Shown one piece after another: positions 1 through 11,333 of a stretch of DNA of 64,000 nt. Each line of letters opens with the position of its first letter. Position 1 is the first letter of the stretch. The stretch covers positions 25,001-89,000 of the forward strand of contig JACVTC010000163.1 of assembly GCA_016946835.1 (NCBI GenBank), read 5' to 3'. This DNA comes from Neocallimastix lanati (nom. inval.) (Eukaryota; Neocallimastigomycota; Neocallimastigomycetes; Neocallimastigales; Neocallimastigaceae). The translations under genes were made by a program, and so were the position numbers. A model generated the notes under the pieces. The model had not been told where the DNA came from. It saw only the letters and a list, made by a program, of their open reading frames with translations, and ran no database searches.

Positions 1-364
1 GCAATAATTTATAAGCAGTGGGTTTTAAATAATGGTAGTTTAGTAAATTTTATTAATAAAATTATAATATTCGTACAATTAAAATAATAATTCTAATTCC
101 TAAAATTTTACAAGAGAGTTCTCTATTTCTAATATAAATAATAAATCTATTTATAAGAAATAGGTAATATATTAATTATATATTCTAATATATAGAACTA
201 TATAAATTTTATATGAATTAAAGTATTATAATTATTATAATTATAATAATACATATTGAAATAAAATAAAATAAAATAATTATTATCAAAAAGATATAAA
301 TTTAATATTTAATAATTATTATTAAATATACAAATATGTTACTACACATATTTGTTTTATATCA
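1..364 (-). repeat. Distal (3') LTR, truncated by the window start
   Basis: Bases 1-364 match 3004-3380 almost identically, apart from one visible substitution near base 35 and the absence of a 13-bp tandem duplication present in the other copy. It ends TATATCA at 364. About 20 bases of the outer end lie before the window. In the element's orientation this is the downstream LTR. Confidence 0.9.
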
Positions 365-452
365 AAAATGCCCTTGCTAAAATTTAAACTATATATTTTT
401 TTTATAAAAGAAAATATAAGGTTTAATTAAAATAAATAATAATTTTAAAATT

Positions 453-1567
453 TTATTTTCTTTTATATTTATAATTCCTATTTGTCCGTTTGGTATCTAC
501 GCGATTATTGCTATAATTAATAATCTCCTTTAACGAGATTTCAGGTTTGGGCATCATAATTTTATAAATATTTATTTTATTTTTATCATTATTTTGAATA
601 TAAATATATGGAATTTTAATTATTTTTTTAATTTTATTAATTTTTATTTTCTTATCACTATCTACATTTATAATATTACTAAAATCAATCGGTGAATTAT
701 TATTATTAATTTTTCTTTCTTTTATATTAGTAATATTATTAACTGAATAATTTTTTTTATAAATTGTCCATTTTTATTAGCATTTGAAGTAATTTGAATA
801 TTATCTACTTTTGAATTGTTACTATCAATAATATTTATTTCCGTAATCAAACCAGAAGTTAGAGATTTATTAATTCTATTGATAATGCTATCAACTTTAA
901 CAGATTCATTGATATTTATTTCTTCTTTTACAATTGTATGACTATTTATTTTATTTCTTATATTTCCAGAATTATTAATAATATTTTTATTTTTACTATT
1001 TGAATTAATATTTTCCTTATTATTTATTATTACAATACTATTAATCTCAATATTATTATTTTGATTTTTCTTAATATTTGCACTACCTTTAATATTATTT
1101 TTATTTTCTTTTCTAGTAATTATAATATTATTGTTTGTTTTGCATTTGCTATTACTATTATTTACTAATTTATTATTTTCTCTGAAATTATCCAATTTTA
1201 ACGCGTTTAATTTATTTAGTTTCGCGTTTATTATGTCATCAATTGTATCATTTTTATTATTATTAATTTTATTATTATAATTATTATAATTATTATTAAT
1301 ATTCATATTATTTTTGTTATTGTTATAATTCTTAGTCAAGTTCGGTATATTATTATTTAAAATGTTATTATTTATTTTATTCTTATTTATACTCTCATTA
1401 ATGTTATCAATATTATTTTTATCTTTACTGCTGCCATTTCCTTTATAATTACTATTCTTGTTATTATTGCTAATTGTTGAATTATTATTTAATTTTGGTT
1501 TTAAAATTTTCTGATTTATTAAATTGTATGATATATTATTATCACTAATATTATCATAATTTCCAAC
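453..1567 (-). pseudogene. Frameshifted C-terminal continuation of Gag
   Basis: Downstream of gag two further minus-strand frames stay open. One runs 1567-722 (Asn-rich) and the next from about 770 to a stop at 453. They overlap the preceding frame in each case. The second switch falls at an A8 run on the minus strand (near 751-758), a typical slippage or sequencing-error site. The last segment is less repetitive, has a basic tail and ends in Arg-Lys, which looks like a genuine protein C-terminus. I read this as a single Gag-like polyprotein about 700 residues long broken by two indels. Programmed frameshifting is possible but no slippery-site/stem pair was evident. Confidence 0.55.
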
Positions 1568-2559
1568 CTAACCCCTAAATTATTGATGTTATTAATATCT
1601 ATATTATTATTATTTTTGAAATTTCCTTTAGCTTCAATTAGTGATGCATATCTATCATCTTTACTTCGTCTAGTAGCAGTGAAATAGTTTTTGGGAGAAT
1701 TGATGTAATTAGAAAAATTATGACCTTGTTTTATTCTGGCCAAGTCGGTACAATCCTTAGTAAGATGACCAGGCTTATCACAAAAGAAACAAGTTTTAAT
1801 TTGTAAATGTTTCATTTTATTTACATTATTATAATTATTTGGGATATTATAATTAACTTTATTGATATCATTAGAGGACATATATATAGAAGTACTCCTC
1901 AAGTTCCTAAAATTCGTACAATTTCTATTCCATGAATTATTAGTGTTATTAACAGAAGTAACAATTGGTTGCTTAATAGATAAATAATTATTATAATTAT
2001 ATGAACATCTTTCATTTCTCCAGCGAAATTCCTGTAATATATTTTCGTATTTTTCTGCCTTTCTACAAGCATCTACTAAAGAATCATATTCCTCCGTAGC
2101 AATCCTTATATAAATTTGTGTTCTTGGTAGAAGAGCATTCACATAATCTATAACTGAAATAAAAGCTTTATCTTCAGTTTCCAATTGGTCATATAAATCT
2201 AAGTATTTCGTATTAAAATTATACACCGTCTCTTTTGGCTCAATAATTAAACGTTTTAATTGTCTTAATTTGTCGCCCTTTTGGTTTTCTCTCCAATATT
2301 TCCTTTTTATGAGATCAACACATTCATCTAATGTAAGAGCTCTATTTACCTCTGTTTCTTTTTTCATAAGTACCCTTACAATATCATCTTCAGCAGCCGC
2401 AATAATGTAACTAAATTTCTTTATATCGGTAGTAATACCTTCTCTCCTAAACCAATTATTAATTCTAAATTTCCATATTTCTGCATCTCTACTAGATCCA
2501 CCAATTCTCGGAAGAGTACTAGTGTCTACCCGATTGCCAGTAAAATTACTATTCCTCAT
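1519..2559 (-). CDS. Retrotransposon Gag with zinc knuckle (first reading frame)
   Basis: The first true ATG is at 2559. Residues about 20-190 form a helical Retrotrans_gag-type capsid region (Trp-containing start, a WRENQKGD segment, then repeated Tyr/Leu-rich helices). A CCHC zinc knuckle, CFFCDKPGHLTKDC (CX2CX4HX4C), lies at residues 257-270 and would bind RNA during packaging. The frame stops at 1519 in Asn-rich sequence. An overlapping frame continues with the same composition, so the annotated stop may reflect a frameshift. No pol domain follows. Confidence 0.85.
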   Translation of the reverse strand: MRNSNFTGNRVDTSTLPRIGGSSRDAEIWKFRINNWFRREGITTDIKKFSYIIAAAEDDIVRVLMKKETEVNRALTLDECVDLIKRKYWRENQKGDKLRQLKRLIIEPKETVYNFNTKYLDLYDQLETEDKAFISVIDYVNALLPRTQIYIRIATEEYDSLVDACRKAEKYENILQEFRWRNERCSYNYNNYLSIKQPIVTSVNNTNNSWNRNCTNFRNLRSTSIYMSSNDINKVNYNIPNNYNNVNKMKHLQIKTCFFCDKPGHLTKDCTDLARIKQGHNFSNYINSPKNYFTATRRSKDDRYASLIEAKGNFKNNNNIDINNINNLGVRLEIMIILVIIIYHTI

Positions 2560-2958
2560 TATTAGCAATTAATTTTAAAAATAATAATACTTATTTATTA
2601 AATTTATGTATTTTTTTTTTTTTTTTTATTTATTTTTTTTTTTTTTTTTTTTTTTTATTATTAGTATTTAATATAATTATAAAATTTCCCTAATATTTAT
2701 TAATATTTATTTATTGTAAAATAATTTATTTAAACTATACTAAAATGAATGAAATAACATATGTTGCATAAATATCTCTTCACTAAAGATAAAATAATTA
2801 TAAAAAGCCAATAAAAAAAAATTAATATTTTATATTCCTTTACAATATATATTAATTAATCCTAACCGAAGAGAATTTATGTAAACATATACGAATTTAT
2901 AATTAATTAACAAAATTACTAAACACCACTACTTATAAATTACTTTTTTACACAGCAC

Positions 2959-2977
2959 ATCCCCGATATCTCCACCA
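2959..2977 (-). other. Probable tRNA primer-binding site of the LTR element
   Basis: Five bases inside the LTR end, the minus strand reads TGGTGGAGATATCGGGGAT, so the plus strand ends in CCACCA like a tRNA 3' acceptor end. Position and the TGG start fit a minus-strand primer site. The donor tRNA is not in this window and was not identified. Confidence 0.6.
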
Positions 2978-2982
2978 ATTTT

Positions 2983-3380
2983 TGATATACGGGACTTTTA
3001 TGTGCAATAATTTATAAGCAGTGGGTTTTAAATAATAGTAGTTTAGTAAATTTTATTAATAAAATTATAATATTCGTACAATTAAAATAATAATTCTAAT
3101 TCCTAAAATTTTACAAGAGAGTTCTCTATTTCTAATATAAATAATAAATCTATTTATAAGAAATATTTATAAGAAATAGGTAATATATTAATTATATATT
3201 CTAATATATAGAACTATATAAATTTTATATGAATTAAAGTATTATAATTATTATAATTATAATAATACATATTGAAATAAAATAAAATAAAATAATTATT
3301 ATCAAAAAGATATAAATTTAATATTTAATAATTATTATTAAATATACAAATATGTTACTACACATATTTGTTTTATATCA
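2983..3380 (-). repeat. Proximal (5') LTR
   Basis: This is the full-length copy of the repeat seen at 1-364. On the plus strand it begins TGATATA and ends TATATCA, a perfect 7-bp terminal inverted repeat with TG/CA ends, as usual for LTRs. It carries an extra 13-bp tandem duplication (ATTTATAAGAAAT) near 3155-3180 relative to the other copy. Confidence 0.88.
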
Positions 3381-4258
3381 AATTAAGTGATTAATTAATG
3401 ATTTATTAATTTATTTTTATGTAATTATTAAAAAAGTAATCTACTAGTAATGCAGTTTTTATTTTCATTTTATATCATTAGCTATTATAAATGTTCAATT
3501 CTATTAAGATTTATATAAATTGAATTATTAATCTATTAATATTAAAAGATTTTTTTTTTTTTTTTTAATTTCTTTTTTTTTAATTTCTGAAAATGTGATG
3601 TAGTTTGGTATTGTCATGTATTTATTTATTAATAAATAATGTCTAATAAATGAATTAATTAATTAATGAATAAATAAATAAATAAATAAATATTATAATA
3701 AATAAATAAATAATATGTAATTAATAATAAATAATAAATAATATTTAATTAATAATAAATAATAAGTAATAAATAATGAATAATATTATATGATATAATA
3801 CTTGAAATTAGTTTAGGTTTATGTATATATATTAATAAATATATTAAATAAAAATTTTTATCTTTGTATGTGTTTATATAATGATATAAAATAATTAAAA
3901 GTCATTATTATATTTATCAGAACAATATAATAAAATTGGTATTAAAACACAATTTGGAGGGTAGAAACTGGTGGTGGAACAACTATATATATATATTTTA
4001 TAATAATTTAACCAAATTCAAGAAGAATATAGCATATTTTTTCCATCATTCATAATGTATTACTTAAGATTTAGATATTAGCTAAATGAGTATAAATTAT
4101 GCAATGGAAGAACTAAAAAGAAATCATTGTTGAATTAAAATAAAAATATAAAGGTCCTGTTGTTAGGAAATATATCCCTTTTTGTATAATCTATTAATAG
4201 ATGAAATTATTAAAAAGTCAAAATCAAATTAATTAATGATACTCACACTCAAAAATAA

Positions 4259-4293
<35 letters not shown>

Positions 4294-4654
4294 TAAATAA
4301 AAAAATAAAATAAAAAAAAAAAAAAAAAAAAAAACTAAATTAAATATTCTTTTTTTATTCTTTTATTTTTTTATTTTTTTTTTTGTTTAACAATATTTAT
4401 TATTAGGCAAAAAATTTATATACATATTAATTAATTTACAACAGTATTATATTTAAATATTCTAGTACTGTTTATTATATAATTGCCATTTTTATTTATA
4501 TTATAATTATAACTATTATTATATAGGTTTAATCATTACTATTATGAATTTTTGGTTAATAATATATAATTTTTTTCTGTTTTAATCTAAAATGTAGTTG
4601 AAATATTACTTTTTTTTTTAAATAAATTAAAATAAACACTATAGATATATAGAT

Positions 4655-4706
<52 letters not shown>

Positions 4707-4957
4707 TATATATATAGATATTTATAGATATATATAAAATCATTATAAATGTATTTATATTATATATATCTAAAAATAAAATGTATAAGGTTTTAATAAT
4801 TATTTTTTTAAAAAAAAATTGATTATAATTTTTTTTATATATAATATAATATATATATTATTAAAAGATATTATTAAGTAAAAAAAAAAAAAATTATAAT
4901 GAAATATTACAAAATATAAACAAAACTAAATAAATAATAAAAAAATTAATATTTAAA
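3381..4957. other. Intergenic, A/T-rich; no gene seen
   Basis: It holds short TAATTAAT/AATAAATA repeats (3655-3780), (AAT)n at 4259-4290 and a T47 run at 4657-4703. A slightly more complex patch at about 3930-4180 has no open frame or splice-compatible exon that I can support. Confidence 0.7.
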
Positions 4958-5894
4958 TTAATTTTCTTCATTATTAAGCATTTCTTCCTTAAAGTTTAAT
5001 AATTCTGTCCACCAATTTGGATATTGAAATTCTTCCCATTCTTGAACAACAATTTGAAGTTCCTTACACCATGCATTCATATCATCTAATGAATCACACA
5101 TAAATTCAATAGCACCATCGTCTTTAAATACTAATTCAAATATATAATTTGCATTAGTAGCTCTCGATGGATTTAAACAGACAATGGTGGTATATTCTTC
5201 ACCATTTGGTAAAGTTTCATTAATAAATTGATTATTTTGTGGATCTGGTAAAAGTAAATTAATAAATTTACATTGTGTTAAATCAATGGAAGCTATGGTA
5301 CTTTCGAAGGACTATTTTTTTTTTTTTTTAGTAAATTATTTATTTATTTTAATAAAATTATTTAATAATAGTAAGTATTATAATAAATATTTATATTATC
5401 ATAATTATATTATTATTTTATTAAATTTATTTTGATTTTATTAATATTTACTTCTGATTCAAATGCTATAAGTTTTTCTCCTATTAAACGATAGTATCTT
5501 CTTTCCCAATCCTACATATATTATAAAAATAAATTATATAAGATATTAATATTAATATTATTATTTTAATATTTAATATATTATTAATTATATAAATTTT
5601 TATTATATACTATATATATAATTAATATTATTATAATATTAATTATATATATTATAAAAATTAAAATTAAAAATTTTTTTAAATTTTTTTAGACTTTTTT
5701 TAGTCTTTTATTTTATTTTTTTTTTTTTTTTAAATACATTAACATCTCCTCCTTTTTGACGCAAATAGCCATTTTTAATTTCTGTTTCATGCCATATCTG
5801 ACAATCAACACAATCAAGACAATCTGAAATTGTTTTTGGAACAAATAAATCCTATATAATATTTATAATTATTGATAATATAATATAATATATC

Positions 5895-5932
<38 letters not shown>

Positions 5933-8786
5933 CTTTGTACATAATAAATTTTTATAATATTCATAAAACTTACTTCTTTATACGAGAAATCCGGCATATA
6001 GAATAAAGGCATATTTAATTTGCCATTAATAATGACTAATGGTACATCTAAACCATCCCATTGCATAACCTTCTTACGAATACGAACACTTCCAATTGGA
6101 GGTAATTCTTTTATATATATATATAATAATTAAAGTTTTAATAATAAAATTGAAGTTTTAATATATATATATATATATATAGAAATAAATATACATTATC
6201 ATATTATAGTATATATTATATTTTTATTCTTATTCATTAATTTAATATTAATTACTCTTTTTGATTATTTATATAGATATTAATTGTATTTACCTGAACT
6301 AGAAGGATTGTTCTTTAATGGTTTTGGTGGTATAATTTCCCATTTATTTTCATCAATTAATTCACCCATATGTTGTTCTCTGATATTCTTTAAATCTATT
6401 ACTATTTTACCAGCAACAAAAATATTTCCAGGAGAGGAAGAAGAGGTGGTAGTCATGGATGACGCAGTTGATTTGGAACTATAGGTGGAATTTAAGCTGC
6501 AATTACTACCAGATATACCATCTGCAGTAGATTCAGGTGATAATCCATTGGATGAATATGGAATTGCAGAATTACTTGTATTATTATTAGTATTGAAAAT
6601 GGTTTTAATGGATGGATGATAATTACGAGCATGATAATTATTCAGTTGATTATTTGCACCATTTCCATCGGAAGCAAACATTTTAGATATAGAGGAATTA
6701 GAGGAAAGAGATCTGAATTGAAGATCATTCTTTTGAGAAAAGTTACCATTATCATAGTATCCACCATAATTCATAGTGGCGGTGTTGACACTGCTAAAAC
6801 CATCCGAATGTTTATTTTTCTTCCAAAACATTAATTGTTGAATAGTTTTTTTGGGATGTGTCATAGTATGAGTTAAGGTAGACATACCTGAATTATTATT
6901 ACTATTCTTATAAGATTTGGAGGTAGGTTGAGAGGGCATAAGAAGAGGTGTCTTCTTAATCATCATGATATTAATTTCTAAGGTATTTTGATCCGAATCT
7001 AATGGAATATTAATATCTTCATTCATAGAAATAGTGGGATTATTACTATATATTGGATATTGTTTAGTTGTATAGTAAATTTCATCATCACATTTAAAAT
7101 CACAGTACATAAGGTAAATTGAATCGGTTTCTAAATTACCAGAAAAGAATACTGGACAGGTAGACTTGATATCCATTCTATTCAATTTAAGAATAAGGTT
7201 TCCTTTTGAAATAGAACTAGAATTAAAATAATTTTTAGATAATCTTTTCGTGGATTCAAGCTCACCACTCCAAGAAGCTTTAAAATGAACCGCTTTTTGT
7301 TTTGGTTTTGTCACCGTAATGGAAGAAGAAAAAAGAGAATTATTACTTAATAATTCGGCATTTTTAATTAAACCTATCCTGTTATGACTCTTTTGTTCAT
7401 TATATAATTTTTCTTTTAATACCATATTGGCATGTTTAGTATTTTCTTCTTGTTCTTCGTTAGTAACTTCACTACTATCAGATTCAATCACTTTAGATGA
7501 ACTCTCAGTATCTTTGGATGATGATTCTTTATTATCTTCAGAAATTTTTGGTTGACTCTCCATTATTTCTTCTTTTTCATTTTCATTTCCTATTTTATTT
7601 TCTAGTTCATTTTCTAGTTCATTTTCTAGTTCATTTTCTATTTCATTTTCTATTTCATTTTTTATTTCATTCTTTATTTCATTTTTTATTTCATTTTTTA
7701 TTTCATTTACTACTTTTTTTTCTATTTCCTTTTCTATTTCTATTTCTTTTTCTTTTATAATTTCTTTTACTGTCTCTTTTTCTTTTTTTTCTTCTTCTTC
7801 TTCTTCTTCATTTTCATTTCCTTCCTTGATGTTTACCTCAGAATTATTGATTTTTTTAATTTCTTGTTTATTTAGTTTAACTTCCTTTTTAACAGTAGTT
7901 TCTTTTTCTTCATTTTTTTCAATTAGCTTTTCTCTTGATTTAATTTCTTTTTCTTTAATAATTTCATTTTTATGTAATAAATCATCTTTGACTTTATTGT
8001 CACTTTCAGTTACTTTACTTGATACAACTGGTTTATCAGCCACCTTTTCTTGGAGGATTTCTTTTTCTAAAACCTTTTTAGGGATTACTGTTTCTTTATC
8101 GTTTTGTTTCACTTTAGGTCCCCTTATTTTTTCAATAGTAGTTGTTTCAAGGGATGGTTTTGCTTTATTATCAGTCATTTTATTTTGATGCTTAATAGAT
8201 TCCTTAATTTCTTTTGATTCGGATGATAATTTATTTAAAGAATTGTTGCTATTTTGATTAATGGTCTCATTACTATTTTTTTCACTGTATAAGGTGTTAT
8301 CTGATAAATCCAAGTTATTACCTAATTTTGTATTATTAACTACTTTTGCATTTTTCATTGCACTCTTTGCATTTTCTTTACTGATATCACCAATGGAACC
8401 AAAATTCATATTCTGTGAAACAAAGATTTCATCTAAAGATAAAGTAATAGAAGCAATAGTCGGAAGATCTAATGATAACTATATGATATTATAATTTCAT
8501 ATATATATATATTATATAAATGTTTTATTAAAATTTTTAAAAGCATTAAAGAAAAATATTAATAATAATAAAATTTTTTTATTTTAATTTTTTTTTTAAA
8601 GTGTAATAAATAACATACATTATCTAGTTGTAACTGTTTTTTTTTTTTCGATATATAAATTAATAAATTAATAAATATTATAAAAATTAGTTTTTATTTA
8701 TTTTATAATTAATAAAATTAAATAATATTAATTATTATACACATTAAATTAATATTGATATTATGTTTTCCCTTTAATATTTTAAT

Positions 8787-8823
<37 letters not shown>

Positions 8824-9071
8824 TACTAAATCATTATCAGGATTAATAACCTATAATATATATATATATGAATTAATTATTAAGAAATTGATTTATTTAA
8901 AATAGTAAAATTTATTTTTATTATTAATAATATTAATAATTAAATAATTTATACTTACAGAATTGAAATTTTCATCCAATTTTAATTTCTTTTGATTTAG
9001 TTTTATATTTTTAATTAATAATTAAAGAAAAAAAAAAGTTAATATAATTTATAATTTATATATGCATTTAA

Positions 9072-9111
<40 letters not shown>

Positions 9112-10046
9112 GTATTAGTATTATTTTTTTTTTTTTTTTTTTTTTGAAAAATAAAAATATTTTTAAATATAGATCTATTAGTATATATATAATTAAATAG
9201 AATTTATTTATTTTATTTTATTTACTTCTTTGAGTTTTAATTCATTGGAATCCTTTTTTCCATTTTCTGATTCATTTAATGTAAGATCAGAAGTAGAAAC
9301 GGTAGCTTCACCAGTTTCATTTATAATATCTGTAATGTTCAAATTATCATCTGTCTTCTCTATTCTTGATGGAATCTCAGTTTTAGTGGGGTTAACTGTT
9401 TTGGATTCATTAATTTTAGATGGTGTGAATTCTTTTTCTTCTTTTTTAGATTGAGTAGGGAAAGGCTGTACTGGTTTAACTATTTCTTTTACAATATTTT
9501 CTTTCTTTTCTTTTTGCTCTTCTTTTTTCATAATATTTTCTTTCTTTTCTTTCAAATCTTCTTTTTTCACAATATCTTCTTTCTTTTCTTTTTGTTCTTC
9601 TTTTTTTACAAGATCTTCTTTCTTTTCCTTCAAATCTTCTTTTTTCACAATATCTTCTTTCTTTTCTTTTTGTTCTTCTTTTTTTACAAGATCTTCTTTC
9701 TTTTCCTTCAAATCTTCTTTTTTCACAATATCTTCTTTCTTTTCTTTTTGTTCTTCTTTTTTTACAAGATCTTCTTTCTTTTCCTTCAAGTCTTCTTTTT
9801 TAATATCTTCTTTCCATTCGTTTGGTTCTTCTTTTATACAATTTATAAGGGAATTTTTAATGGCATCAATTCTGCCAACATTCTTAATAGCGATATTTTC
9901 TTTTGGTTTGAATTCTTTTGAATTATTCGCTAATAAATTTTTAATAGCATCAATTTTACTTTCAGATTTCTTCATAGGTTTATTATTAATAATTGGTTTT
10001 TCATCGTTTTTAGTACTAGTAATTTTATTATTATTATTATTATTAC

Positions 10047-10095
<49 letters not shown>

Positions 10096-10453
10096 TTTTG
10101 ACTGTTCATTTGATGAAACATTATTTTCAATATGAATTTTTGATTTGATTTCCTCCTTTTCTATACTTTTAATTTTTTGTGTGACTATTTCTTCACTCTT
10201 AATATTATTAGATTCAGCAGCTTTTTTAATTGGTTCATTATTATTATTATTATTGTTATTATTATTATTTTTATTCATGACTATAGTATTCGCGTTTTCA
10301 GAGATATTGGATAAGTATATAGAGCTAAGTAATTGTACATTACTCATTTCTTTTAATTTACTAGGATTTTTACTTAGTGTTGGTACCGGTAGATTTTCAT
10401 GAGAAATATTATTAGATTCAACCGTTTTTTTAACTATTTCATTTTTATTATTA

Positions 10454-10491
<38 letters not shown>

Positions 10492-11285
10492 GTTGTTGTT
10501 GTTATTATTATTATTCATGACTACAGTATTTGAGTTTTCAGAGATATTGGATAAGTATATGGAACTAAGTAATTGTATATTACTCATTTCTTTTAATTTA
10601 CTAGGATTTTTACTTAATGTTGGTACTGGTAGATTATCATGAGAAATATGATATAAATGATTATCAAAGGAAGGTCTGAAAGAGTTCATATGAGGTACAC
10701 ATGCGGATGATGGATTTTTAAAGAATTTTTTTGGAGGTATCATTGGTGATGCTGTTGTTGCTGCTGCTGTTGTTGTTGTTGTTGTGGTGGTGGTTGTTGC
10801 TTTTGTTGTTGCTTTTGTTGTTGTTGTTGTTGTTGCTGTTGTTGCCACTGTTGTTGTTGTTGGTACTTTTGTTGCCACTGTTGATGTTGTTGGTGCTGTT
10901 GTTGCTGCTTTTGTTGGTGCTGTTGTTGTTGTTGCCGGTGTTGTTGTTGCTTTTGTTGCCACTGTTGTTGTTGATGCTGCTGTTGTTGTTTCTTTAATAA
11001 AAGTAGTATGATGTTTTATCAAGGGACTTTCCACATGTTCTTTGGATGGATTTATTGGATTATTAAAAACTTGAATGAGCTTTGATATATCTCTTTTCTT
11101 AATTGATCCTGATAATTCATTTTCAGTTGGCATAATTTCCTTTTTAACAGTAGATTCAACTTTATATTTTTTTTTTATTTTGTTATATATAATTATGAAT
11201 TTATCATTATATATATATATAATAAATATATATAAATAAATATATATATTAATGTATTATAATACTATTAAATAATATTTGTTTA

Positions 11286-11333
<48 letters not shown>

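Larger units (their letters stand above)
1..3380 (-). mobile_element. Gag-only Ty3-like LTR retroelement, cut by the window edge
   Basis: Two direct repeats flank about 2.6 kb of internal sequence that holds only a minus-strand gag-like reading frame. The element reads right to left: proximal LTR 2983-3380, then a probable primer-binding site at 2959-2977, gag at 2559-1519 with frameshifted continuation to 453, then the distal LTR from 364 down past base 1. I found no protease, reverse transcriptase, RNase H or integrase motif in any frame, and the internal region is too short for them. It therefore looks like a non-autonomous element that would need pol supplied in trans. The target-site duplication cannot be checked because the left end is outside the window. 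Confidence 0.85.

Noticed and set aside
722-1339. Independent Asn-rich gene
   Set aside because: Its apparent start is a TTG within a frame that stays open upstream into gag, so it is better read as the frameshifted continuation of Gag.
3930-4180. Possible retroelement or gene fragment in a more complex patch
   Set aside because: No frame, splice pattern or motif could be supported on either strand.
7497-8188. Plus-strand Phe/Leu-rich frames opposite the anillin-like gene
   Set aside because: They are antisense shadows of Glu/Lys-rich repeats on the minus strand; likewise 9451-11011, 11813-13832 and 44375-45693.
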